Source: a bacterium
GTDB lineage: Bacteria > Spirochaetota > UBA4802 > UBA5550
Length of the DNA stretch: 20,105 nt
Direction: 5' to 3'
NCBI GenBank assembly: GCA_024224995.1
Contig: JAAENB010001125.1
Coordinates: 1 to 20,105, forward strand
Shown here: positions 7,752 through 14,378 of the stretch, piece by piece
Layout of the letters: each line of letters begins with the position of its first letter
Numbering within the stretch: the first letter of the stretch is position 1
Program-made: the position numbers and the translations under genes
Notes under the pieces: generated by a model
Databases searched by the model: none
Told to the model about the DNA's origin: nothing
What the model saw: only the letters and a program-made list of their open reading frames with translations

Positions 7752-8390
7752 ATGAAAACAATAAGAATCATAATAGCCGACGATCATGTTATAGTGCGGG
7801 CAGGGTTAAAACAAATATTATCTGACTATCCGAATATGGCAGTGGTGGATGATGTGGATACCGGGCAGGAATTGATTGAAAAAGTCCGGCATAGTGTTTA
7901 TGATATAGTGCTGCTTGATATATCCATGCCCGACAGAAATGGGCTGGAGATCTTAAAACAATTAAAGATTGAAAATCCGGCAGTACCCATACTGATATTA
8001 AGTATGCACCCGGAAGAGCAATATGCCACACGGGCATTTAAAGCCGGAGCAGCCGGATATTTAACAAAACGGTCAGCACCAACGGAGCTGGTTGCCGCGA
8101 TTAATAAAATAGTACAGGGCGGGAAATATGTGAGTAACCGCTATGTGGAAACCCTGGTTTCACTGATCGGTAATGACGCGGAAAAACTCCCTCATGAAGA
8201 TTTAACAGACCGGGAGTACCAGATATTTCGAATGATAGCATTGGGAAAAACGGTCAATGAAATAGCAAAAGAGTTATTTCTCAGTGTAAGCACTATAAGT
8301 ACGTATCGGCGGCGGATACTGGACAAGATGGAAATGAAAAATAATATAGACATGGTAAAATACGCCATGAGCTATAAATTACTGGAATAA
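7752..8390 (+). CDS. NarL/FixJ-family response regulator
   Basis: A 212-residue protein. The receiver domain (1-120) has the acidic pair Asp10/Asp11, phospho-acceptor Asp56 (DIVLLDISMP), switch Ser84 and Lys106 (GYLTK). The LuxR-type helix-turn-helix is at about 150-208 (LTDREYQIFRMIALGKTVNEIAKEL, recognition helix VSTISTYRRRIL). The cognate kinase is immediately upstream. On phosphorylation it should dimerise and bind DNA; targets are not visible. The start at 7752 gives the standard receiver N-terminus (MKTIRIIIADDH); no strong Shine-Dalgarno is seen. An 82-residue open frame on the opposite strand is only a shadow. Confidence 0.95.
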   Translation: MKTIRIIIADDHVIVRAGLKQILSDYPNMAVVDDVDTGQELIEKVRHSVYDIVLLDISMPDRNGLEILKQLKIENPAVPILILSMHPEEQYATRAFKAGAAGYLTKRSAPTELVAAINKIVQGGKYVSNRYVETLVSLIGNDAEKLPHEDLTDREYQIFRMIALGKTVNEIAKELFLSVSTISTYRRRILDKMEMKNNIDMVKYAMSYKLLE

Positions 8391-8581
8391 ATATTTATTT
8401 CAGTTCTTCCCCTATGCAGCAATTGTGCAGCTGTTATACGTACAAAATTATAGTCCATAGAGTTACATTTTTTTGAATAGAGTATAATCAAAACGGAGGG
8501 AAGAAAATATAGGCACTTTCAACGGGACCGGGTACTATCCGGGATCATTCAGGAGATCCCGGAATACTGGTGCAAAGAGTT
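8391..8581. other. Intergenic DNA between convergent genes, with an unexplained TATAAT/GGAGG pair
   Basis: The 191-bp gap between the response regulator and the convergent acidic-protein gene contains a perfect TATAAT (8483-8488) followed by GGAGG (8494-8498). No start codon with an open frame follows: the frame after GGAGG reaches ATA TAG. No good -35 is 16-18 bp upstream. A GC-rich hairpin follows at 8538-8563. It could be a short non-coding transcript or the leftover 5' end of a lost gene. Confidence 0.25.
8538..8563. terminator. Hairpin between convergent genes, possible bidirectional terminator
   Basis: A perfect 9-bp inverted repeat TCCGGGATC (8538-8546) / GATCCCGGA (8555-8563) with an 8-nt loop. 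It sits 19 nt beyond the stop of the minus-strand acidic protein and also downstream of the response regulator. No T-run follows directly on either strand (a TTTTAATTTT comes about 17 nt later on plus), so classic intrinsic termination is uncertain. Confidence 0.4.
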
Positions 8582-9100
8582 TTAATTTTGCAGTTTTGAG
8601 CTGTTCTCTTCGGAAAGGACAAGACAGTCTATAACTGTTTTTACATGGAGAATAATAACCAGTAATATGTCTTCACGGACAGTATCGCTGTTTGCTTGCT
8701 GGCCGTCCCCGGCAAAACCAAGGATGAAATCCATTAATTCCGGCTGATTATTGTATTTTGTGAGAATATCCATCATATCGTCAGCGGAATCTTCATCCAG
8801 CTCTTCCATTTTTTCAAAGAGTTCAATATTTTTGTCCAGCTGGCTGTCCAGGGATTCGTTTTCTATTTTATTTTTACAACCGGTGGTTTCATTAAATATG
8901 TACCATGCTATAGCACCGCAAAAAATAAGCAAATCCCTTTCTTCATCGCTTGTTTCGTCTCCTTCAGCTTCATAAAGATAATTTACCAGGGGCTGCTGTT
9001 CAAGGTCCATTGCTTCAATAATGCCGTCAAAGGGGTTTTCATCTGACTGCTCAAGTTTCTCCAGGGCGTTATTTATATGATCTTCAGTTATTAGTGTCAT
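8582..9100 (-). CDS. Small acidic protein of unknown function
   Basis: A 172-residue, very Asp/Glu-rich protein that I do not recognise. It begins MTLITEDHINNALEKLEQ and appears all-helical, with several DE-rich turns (DETSDEERD, EELDEDSADD). It has one moderately hydrophobic helix (LLIFCGAIAWYIF, about 82-94) and another near the C-terminus (ILLVIILHVKTVIDCLV). Neither looks like a clear membrane span or signal peptide. AAGGA precedes the ATG by about 6 nt, and composition and helical periodicity support a real gene. It is monocistronic, between a hairpin at 8538-8563 and the divergent promoter region of the next gene. Acidic helical proteins of this size can be chaperones, inhibitors or DNA mimics, but nothing here picks one. 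Confidence 0.75.
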   Translation of the reverse strand: MTLITEDHINNALEKLEQSDENPFDGIIEAMDLEQQPLVNYLYEAEGDETSDEERDLLIFCGAIAWYIFNETTGCKNKIENESLDSQLDKNIELFEKMEELDEDSADDMMDILTKYNNQPELMDFILGFAGDGQQANSDTVREDILLVIILHVKTVIDCLVLSEENSSKLQN

Positions 9101-9229
9101 GTTGTTTCCTTATATTTATATTATTTGAGGATATTTCAATTCCGCAGAATATACTCTAAAATGTCAAGGATCTATTTTTTCCCTGCTAAACCGGGTCAGT
9201 CGTGTCTCAATATACCGAAAAACGTAATT

Positions 9230-9341
9230 CGGAATGCAACCTATGCCCGGAGCGATGCCTCTGCGGGTTGTGAGGCTGTTTGAGCGAAGCGAGTTCCGAA
9301 CGTTCTGCGGAGGCATCGCTCCGGGCATAGGTTGCATTCCG
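9230..9341 (+). repeat. Long perfect hairpin with conserved loop (copy 1)
   Basis: A 32-bp perfect inverted repeat: left arm 9230-9261, right arm 9310-9341. On the plus strand pairing continues six more positions (9262-9267 with 9304-9309), three of them G.T wobbles. The loop core 9271-9298 (starts TGAGG, CTGTTTGAGC at 9275-9284, ends GCGAGTTCCG) recurs in the hairpin at 14148-14275, although the two stems are unrelated. The core contains GCGAAGC (9284-9290), a heptamer known to form an extremely stable DNA mini-hairpin. The stem is far longer than an intrinsic terminator and has no T tract. It lies between divergent genes, upstream of the promoter at 9488. Confidence 0.9.
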
Positions 9342-9428
9342 GGTTGATATACCTTATATATGGTCCGCTCTGCGGGTCAGCTGCTCTTAAGTAGGTGGAG
9401 GCGAAGCCCCCTTCACCCCCCTTCTCTT

Positions 9429-9448
9429 CGCGGCGCGGAAGCGCCGCG
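9429..9448. repeat. GC-rich hairpin with GGAA loop
   Basis: CGCGGCGC (9429-9436) and GCGCCGCG (9441-9448) form a perfect 8-bp all-GC stem around GGAA. Just upstream is a pyrimidine-rich GC block with a small GGC-GAA-GCC hairpin (9400-9408). It is strikingly more GC-rich than the flanking DNA and may belong to the same inserted element as the long hairpin at 9230-9341. No T tract follows on either strand. Confidence 0.6.
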
Positions 9449-9487
9449 TTACCCTGATCTTTACGGCTCAATACCGGGATTATATTC

Positions 9488-9516
9488 TTGACGGATTGGG
9501 CGATTTTTCGTATAAT
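9488..9516 (+). promoter_or_regulatory. Near-consensus sigma70 promoter
   Basis: TTGACG (9488-9493), exactly 17 bp, then TATAAT (9511-9516). This is followed by a short leader containing AGGAG (about 9536-9540) and the TTG start at 9549. Together these fix the transcription and translation start of the next gene. Confidence 0.8.
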
Positions 9517-9548
9517 ACGGTAAATCCGGAATAACAGGAGTAAAACCA

Positions 9549-11228
9549 TTGATCGAGAAAAACAAAGCCCAGAAAGCGCGAACAGCCATCCAGATTTTTA
9601 AAACCACTACCGATGCCCTGGCGCTGCGAGGATATTTTAGACCTTCGGGAAGATCGGGACAAACCCTCGCGTCGAGTCTGAAGATGTTGAGCCCGGAAAT
9701 TTACGGAACTATCAATGATCCGCGAACTATAGAGTTAAAGGGGCTGGGATACGTAATTGACCGTTTGCCCCGGGGAATAGAGGAATGCTCGCGAATTATT
9801 CTAACGGCACACGATGAGCTGGAACACACCACTTTTGAGAAGATCATTCCTCCCAAACGGAGGCGGACCTCTTACCGGGTGAGCAGCGATGAAATGTCCT
9901 TTGTAATAACCAGGGGCATGAGTGAGATTTATGATATTTTAACCCACCTGACCTTTCTTAATATAGAAGCCGAAAAAATAAAAAACCAGATGCGGGACAC
10001 ACGGGGGAAACTGATCGTTGAGTGGCAGAACCTGGAAAAAACTATCAAAAATGATATAACCACTGAAGCCGAGCTGGACAGAAGCCTGTGGAATCTCAGC
10101 ATACTCCTGGGCAGGTCTTTTCAGGAGACCAGGGACGCCTATTTGGAAATGGAAAAGTACCGGAAGGAGAAGAACAGCAACCGGGGCCTATTTAAGCTTA
10201 TTTATGGCCTGGGGATTCGGGCAGAGGAAGAAAGCAATGTGGTAGAAGGCAAAGGGCTTGTTTATTTTACACCGTCCTTGCGGGATATGATTGGCCGTCA
10301 TAAATACGGCAGGGACTGGGCCGATGCCATTATGGTCAAGATCCGAAAGCTGGGACTGGAAAACCGGCCGTTTCATATAATAAGCGCGAATATGCATAGT
10401 GTCATGAACGCCATATACGCGTACGCGGCACTGGAATCGGACCGTGGGGAAAAAATCCCTCATGATTTCTATGAGTTTATTCTAAAGAATAAAGACAAAT
10501 CGGGAATTATTCGAAAATTTGCCCGTGACCATGGGCTTCACGAGCTGCCGGATGAGTCCGGAACCTACATTGATTGCCAGGTAATTGATACAGCGGGTTT
10601 GGCGACTATTCCCTTTCATCCGCAGAGTAATTTTAACGCATCGGTATTTGAAAAAGAGAAGCCCGTACTCCTGGTAATGGATTACGCGTTTGGGGCACAG
10701 GCTTTTGAAGTTCTTGGGGAACTGCTCAGCCCCCTGGAGCTTGAAGACGAAGTAATTTCATTCTCCGTAAAGTCAATTTCCATTATGGGAAAAGCGGGCA
10801 TTCTGCCCGGCAAAAAGGGTGATATCATGTTGGCCACAGCGCACGTCTTTGAGGGAACTCCTCATAATTATATTTTCGATAATGACCTTAAAAGAGACGA
10901 TTTCGATAAATCCATAGATGTGTATAGCGGCCCAATCGTAACGGTCCTGGGAACCTCTCTACAGAATAAAGATGTATTAAAAAAGTTTCAGAGAACCAGC
11001 TGGAAGGCAGTGGGGCTTGAAATGGAAGGAGGCCACTACCAGCGGGCAATAAGCGCTTCAATTATCCGGGGCCATATTTCAGCGGATGTAAAAGTCCGGT
11101 ATGCCTACTATGCTTCGGATAACCCGATTATAAGCGGGCAAACCCTGGCCTCGGGCGGACTGGGAGACGAAGGAGTACGGCCAACATATATGATAACCAG
11201 GGTTATTCTTGAGAAGATCTTTTCTTGA
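9549..11228 (+). CDS. DUF6909-like protein with nucleoside-phosphorylase-like C-terminus
   Basis: A 559-residue protein starting at TTG, chosen because AGGAG lies 8 nt upstream and a near-consensus promoter precedes it. Residues about 1-230 are largely helical (SLKMLSPEIYG, YVIDRLPRGIEEC, RGMSEIYDILTHLTFL); I associate this pattern with proteins annotated DUF6909, from memory only. Residues about 270-559 look alpha/beta. IVTVLGTSLQNKD and GLEMEGGHYQRAI (Met492-Glu493-Gly494) resemble the ribose-binding Met-Glu motif of PNP/MTA nucleosidases, with the preceding Glu also present, and a final SGQTLASGG loop follows. It may therefore bind or cleave a nucleoside or nucleotide-like ligand, but this is inference. 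No membrane segments are seen. It converges on the SNF2 gene, with 38 bp between the stops. Confidence 0.85.
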   Translation: MIEKNKAQKARTAIQIFKTTTDALALRGYFRPSGRSGQTLASSLKMLSPEIYGTINDPRTIELKGLGYVIDRLPRGIEECSRIILTAHDELEHTTFEKIIPPKRRRTSYRVSSDEMSFVITRGMSEIYDILTHLTFLNIEAEKIKNQMRDTRGKLIVEWQNLEKTIKNDITTEAELDRSLWNLSILLGRSFQETRDAYLEMEKYRKEKNSNRGLFKLIYGLGIRAEEESNVVEGKGLVYFTPSLRDMIGRHKYGRDWADAIMVKIRKLGLENRPFHIISANMHSVMNAIYAYAALESDRGEKIPHDFYEFILKNKDKSGIIRKFARDHGLHELPDESGTYIDCQVIDTAGLATIPFHPQSNFNASVFEKEKPVLLVMDYAFGAQAFEVLGELLSPLELEDEVISFSVKSISIMGKAGILPGKKGDIMLATAHVFEGTPHNYIFDNDLKRDDFDKSIDVYSGPIVTVLGTSLQNKDVLKKFQRTSWKAVGLEMEGGHYQRAISASIIRGHISADVKVRYAYYASDNPIISGQTLASGGLGDEGVRPTYMITRVILEKIFS

Positions 11229-11266
11229 TTGTGCCCGGGAAATAAGTTACGCCTCTTCCCTTCTCA

Positions 11267-13801
11267 TTAATCAAACAGGTCCATGATATCGTTTGATGAT
11301 AAGGATTTGAAGAAGCCGCTTTCTTCGGTGATGAGTTCTTTAACCAGTTCCTTCTTCTTCTCCTGGAGCCGCAGGATTTTTTCTTCAACAGTGTTTTTAA
11401 CGATCATTTTATAGGCGATGACTTTATTTGTTTGCCCAATGCGGTGGCTCCGGTCAATGGCCTGTTGTTCAACAGCGGGATTCCACCAGGGATCGAAGAG
11501 GAAAACGTATTCGGCTTCAGTGAGGTTAATACCCACACCGCCTGCTTTGAGGCTGAGCAGGAAAACCTTCCTGTTTTGATCTTCCCTGAAGCGGATAATT
11601 TCCTCTTCCCTGTTGCGGGCAGCCCCGTCAATATAGGAGTAGGAGATTTTTTCTTTATCGAAATAGTTCCTCACAATAGCAAGAGAGCTGGTGAAGCTGG
11701 AGAAAATAAGCATTTTATGATCTTCCCGGATGATTTCATCGATCATGTCTTTCATCATGTCAAATTTACACGAAGGGGCATTCGCTTCATCTTTATAGAC
11801 CAATGAGGGGAACAGCGCGATTTGCCGAAGTTTTAACAGGGCGTCAAAAATATGTATGGTCGATTTATTAATCCCCTGCTCCCGGATCGTTTGTTCAATC
11901 GAATCCCGGTACCGGCGGCGGCACGATTCATACAGCTCAGCCTGGCGGGAGCCCATTTCAGCGTAGATAATGATCTCTTCTTTAGGAGGAAGATCCGGGG
12001 CGGCCTCTTCTTTCCGCCGCCGAAGGATAAAAGGATAGATGCGTTTTTTAAGCTGCTCAGCCGCGCCGGAGCTCCCGTGTTTTTCAATGGGCCTGGAATA
12101 GGTATTCGCGAAATCTTCCCGCGAGCCCAGCATGCCGGGATTAAGAAAGTCCATCTGGGACCAGAGCTCCCCGGTATTGTTTTCCACGGGAGTACCCGTA
12201 AGAGAAAGACGGTGACCGGAAAACAGGGCGCGCACACTCTTGAATATTTTGGATGAAGAATTTTTAATATACTGAGCCTCATCCAGGATAATATAATCGA
12301 ACCGCATGCCGGCAAAAAGATCGTGATCGTTTTTTAGGGTGTGGTAACTTACCAGGATGCAGTTGAACTGCTCCAGGTGTTCTTTTGTTTTAACGCGGCC
12401 GCTGCCGCTGTGACGGGTACAGGAGAGAGAAGGGGTGAATTTGTTTATTTCATTTTCCCAGTTCGCCATGGTAATAACCGGGAGAACAATGAGCGATACA
12501 AAAGGGACTTTTTCTACCAGGGCTTTTTCTTTTAGAGCCTGCAAAAAGGCCAGGGTTTGAACGGTTTTACCCAGGCCCATATCGTCGGCAAGGCAGCCGT
12601 TCAGGTCGTGCTCATGAAGGAAGCGGAGCCAGTTGTACCCGGCATACTGGTAAGGACGGAGATTTCCCTTAAAGTTCAGGGGCAGGGGATATGTATCACG
12701 GTGCCCGTTTGCCTTGAGTTTTTGAGAAATACGCTTTGCCCGGGCCAGGGCCGGTTCATCTTTGTTAATGATATCATCGTAAAGGGAATCAATAAGATTA
12801 AGATCGAGAATGGAGACTTTCATAAAGCCGCTGGAATTCATGCCCTGTTTCACCAGTTTTTCAATAGAACGGATCTCTTCTTTTTCAGGAACAACAAGAG
12901 AGTCCCCAACGCGCACAACACCTTTTTGTAAAAAAGAGCTATTAATATCTACGGAGCTTTCGCTGCCATTGGGAGACACATACCGGGCATCCAGGGAGAG
13001 CCAGTTTATTTCCGAAGAGGCCCTGAAAGCAAAGGAGCCTTCGCTGTGGGTAACCCGGTGCCGCCTGCCTTTCAGCCGGATCTCAATCTCAGTTTGAGAA
13101 ATGGGCTCGCTATAGCGGGTCATAAATTGCCGCAGACTAAGGGGAACCGCGTAATCGTCATGGGGGAAATTCTCATGGAATTTCGCGGAGCCGGGATTCA
13201 CCCGGGATATTTTTGAAAAGATTTCGTCGAGGCGTTTTTTTGTAGTCCATTCCAGTTCCCGGTCCCGTTTAATATAGACCGGAGGCCTGTTTTGTTCTTT
13301 TGACGGTTTTACGAAAACCATGTCGTCCCGGTCATTGATGGAAACCCGGGTTTTGTTGTACTTGAAAAAGAGATTCACCGTAAGCCCCTGCTTGCGCTGA
13401 TCCATTTCAATGAAGGGGAGGGGCGCAACCGAAAGGATCTCCGGAGAGCGGCCGCGGGAAACCGGGCGGTTTGCCCGGCCGGGGGGAGGTTTGTTTTCCG
13501 GGTTTTTAACGGGAGCGGGTTTTTTCTTTTGCCGGACGAAGGCAACCAGGGCTTCACCAATGTGGACGCAAACGCGCGGCGTGGAACAGGAACAGGTAAC
13601 GTTAGAGAACATGCCCTGGGGATTCAGCCGGATCTCAACAATATAGGGATAAATATCATCACCCTGAACTTCCGATTGAATGGAATTACCGAAGAGCTCG
13701 GTTTTTTTAACGTGCCCCATTTGCACTCCGTCAACGGCCTGGTAATATAATTCATCTCCAATAAATGAACGAATTTTTGGTATGGTTATGGATTGGGTCA
13801 T
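11267..13801 (-). CDS. SWIM zinc-finger SNF2/Swi2 family DNA helicase/translocase
   Basis: An 844-residue protein. The N-terminus carries a SWIM zinc-binding motif, Cys70-x-Cys72-x5-Cys78-x-His80, then a Pro/Lys/Arg-rich linker (about 90-125) and a beta-rich bacterial SNF2-associated region (about 125-370). The SNF2 motor follows: Walker A DDMGLGKT (406-413), DEAQ box (507-510), SLTGTPVEN (533-541), and in the second RecA lobe the signature FDPWWNPAVEQQAIDRSHRIGQT (from 769) with the arginine finger. The length and order are those of stand-alone bacterial SNF2 ATPases (HepA/SNF2 class), expected to translocate on DNA and remodel protein-DNA or RNA polymerase complexes. No nuclease or methylase partner is adjacent. 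No clear Shine-Dalgarno precedes the ATG. Upstream DNA holds two giant hairpins. Confidence 0.95.
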   Translation of the reverse strand: MTQSITIPKIRSFIGDELYYQAVDGVQMGHVKKTELFGNSIQSEVQGDDIYPYIVEIRLNPQGMFSNVTCSCSTPRVCVHIGEALVAFVRQKKKPAPVKNPENKPPPGRANRPVSRGRSPEILSVAPLPFIEMDQRKQGLTVNLFFKYNKTRVSINDRDDMVFVKPSKEQNRPPVYIKRDRELEWTTKKRLDEIFSKISRVNPGSAKFHENFPHDDYAVPLSLRQFMTRYSEPISQTEIEIRLKGRRHRVTHSEGSFAFRASSEINWLSLDARYVSPNGSESSVDINSSFLQKGVVRVGDSLVVPEKEEIRSIEKLVKQGMNSSGFMKVSILDLNLIDSLYDDIINKDEPALARAKRISQKLKANGHRDTYPLPLNFKGNLRPYQYAGYNWLRFLHEHDLNGCLADDMGLGKTVQTLAFLQALKEKALVEKVPFVSLIVLPVITMANWENEINKFTPSLSCTRHSGSGRVKTKEHLEQFNCILVSYHTLKNDHDLFAGMRFDYIILDEAQYIKNSSSKIFKSVRALFSGHRLSLTGTPVENNTGELWSQMDFLNPGMLGSREDFANTYSRPIEKHGSSGAAEQLKKRIYPFILRRRKEEAAPDLPPKEEIIIYAEMGSRQAELYESCRRRYRDSIEQTIREQGINKSTIHIFDALLKLRQIALFPSLVYKDEANAPSCKFDMMKDMIDEIIREDHKMLIFSSFTSSLAIVRNYFDKEKISYSYIDGAARNREEEIIRFREDQNRKVFLLSLKAGGVGINLTEAEYVFLFDPWWNPAVEQQAIDRSHRIGQTNKVIAYKMIVKNTVEEKILRLQEKKKELVKELITEESGFFKSLSSNDIMDLFD

Positions 13802-13935
13802 TTTGTATAATCTACTCGTGATATAAATTTATATAGAAGCAAATTTGATTAATAGCATACTCATGTCAAGGAAATTAGTTCTTTTGAGACTACTCGCCGG
13901 GGGTACGCCTTGTGTGCGATGTTGTTGGCGTGTGC

Positions 13936-14090
13936 GGGAATGAGTCCCCGCGAGGGATGCGGGGGGCGGCCCCTGCTTTCCTCCACCCTGGTGAAAATCC
14001 GTCCTGGATTGCACCAGGGCAGGACCGTCCGTGGTCCTTGTTCCGGAAAGCAGGGGCCGCACCCCGCACCCCTCGCAGGGACTCATTCCC
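13936..14090. repeat. Long palindrome with two internal hairpins (T-shaped fold)
   Basis: Arms 13936-13981 and 14045-14090 are inverted repeats of 46 bp with three mismatches (13949/14077, 13957/14069, 13965/14061); the first two are G.T wobbles on the minus strand. The 63-nt interior folds again: CCCTGGTG (13986-13993) with CACCAGGG (14012-14019), capped by AATCC/GGATT (13996-14000/14006-14010), and AGGACC (14021-14026) with GGTCCT (14033-14038). The result is a long stem topped by two side arms, like a viral inverted terminal repeat in shape. The loop does not match the one at 9271-9298. Open frames on both strands here are artefacts of the palindrome. Confidence 0.88.
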
Positions 14091-14147
14091 TGATGCTGTT
14101 GTAAAACGCACAAAATGCATTCGGTAAAATGGGAGGGAAACATTATT

Positions 14148-14275
14148 TGTTGTGACAGTGACACCCTCGCGGGGGGCGTACCCCTCTTCAGAAGGTGAGG
14201 ACTGTTTGAGCAACGCGAGTTCCGCAGCCTTCTGAAGAGGGGTACGCTCCCCGCGAGGGTGTCACTGTCACAACA
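14148..14275 (+). repeat. Long hairpin with conserved loop (copy 2)
   Basis: Arms 14148-14195 and 14228-14275 form a 48-bp inverted repeat with one exception, 14175/14248, which is a G.T wobble on the plus strand. The 32-nt loop starts with a core (14196-14224) matching 9271-9298 at all but two bases and one inserted A, in the same orientation. The mini-hairpin position reads GCAACGC (14210-14216), keeping the GC/GC pairs around a changed three-base loop. The stem sequence is unrelated to copy 1. It lies between the ankyrin gene stop and the SNF2 gene start (both minus strand), 58 bp from the palindrome at 13936-14090. Confidence 0.92.
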
Positions 14276-14344
14276 GGGTGCACCAGCTATTTCTGAGTAT
14301 GGTACTTACCTCGCTAAACCACACCACCTGCGCCGGGCAAAAAA

Positions 14345-14376
14345 CCTCGAACCTCGAACTTCGAACCTTGAACCTC
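14345..14376. repeat. Seven-base tandem repeat (about 4.6 copies)
   Basis: CCTCGAA, CCTCGAA, CTTCGAA, CCTTGAA, CCTC in exact 7-bp register. On the minus strand the units read TTCGAGG-like and begin three bases after the ankyrin stop codon (14379-14381). The units vary at positions 2 and 4 only. No tRNA surrounds the GGTTCGA-like strings this creates. Confidence 0.85.
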
Positions 14377-14378
14377 TT

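Noticed and set aside
9230..9341. Intrinsic terminator
   Set aside because: The stem is far too long, the loop is large and conserved, no T tract follows, and it lies between divergent genes where no terminator is needed.
9241..9549. A 102-residue minus-strand open frame
   Set aside because: It runs through the long hairpin and the GC-rich hairpin, has no recognisable motif, and overlaps the promoter of the next gene.
13829..14213. Several overlapping open frames on both strands
   Set aside because: They lie on the two long palindromes, mirror one another and have low-complexity composition, so they are artefacts of the inverted repeats.
9230..14275. CRISPR array or integron attC sites
   Set aside because: There are only two loop copies 5 kb apart with no spacers. 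No attC core sites, integrase or cas gene is seen.
14345..14376. GGTTCGA-like T-loop suggesting a tRNA
   Set aside because: The string comes from the 7-bp tandem repeat. No acceptor stem, anticodon arm or D-loop surrounds it.
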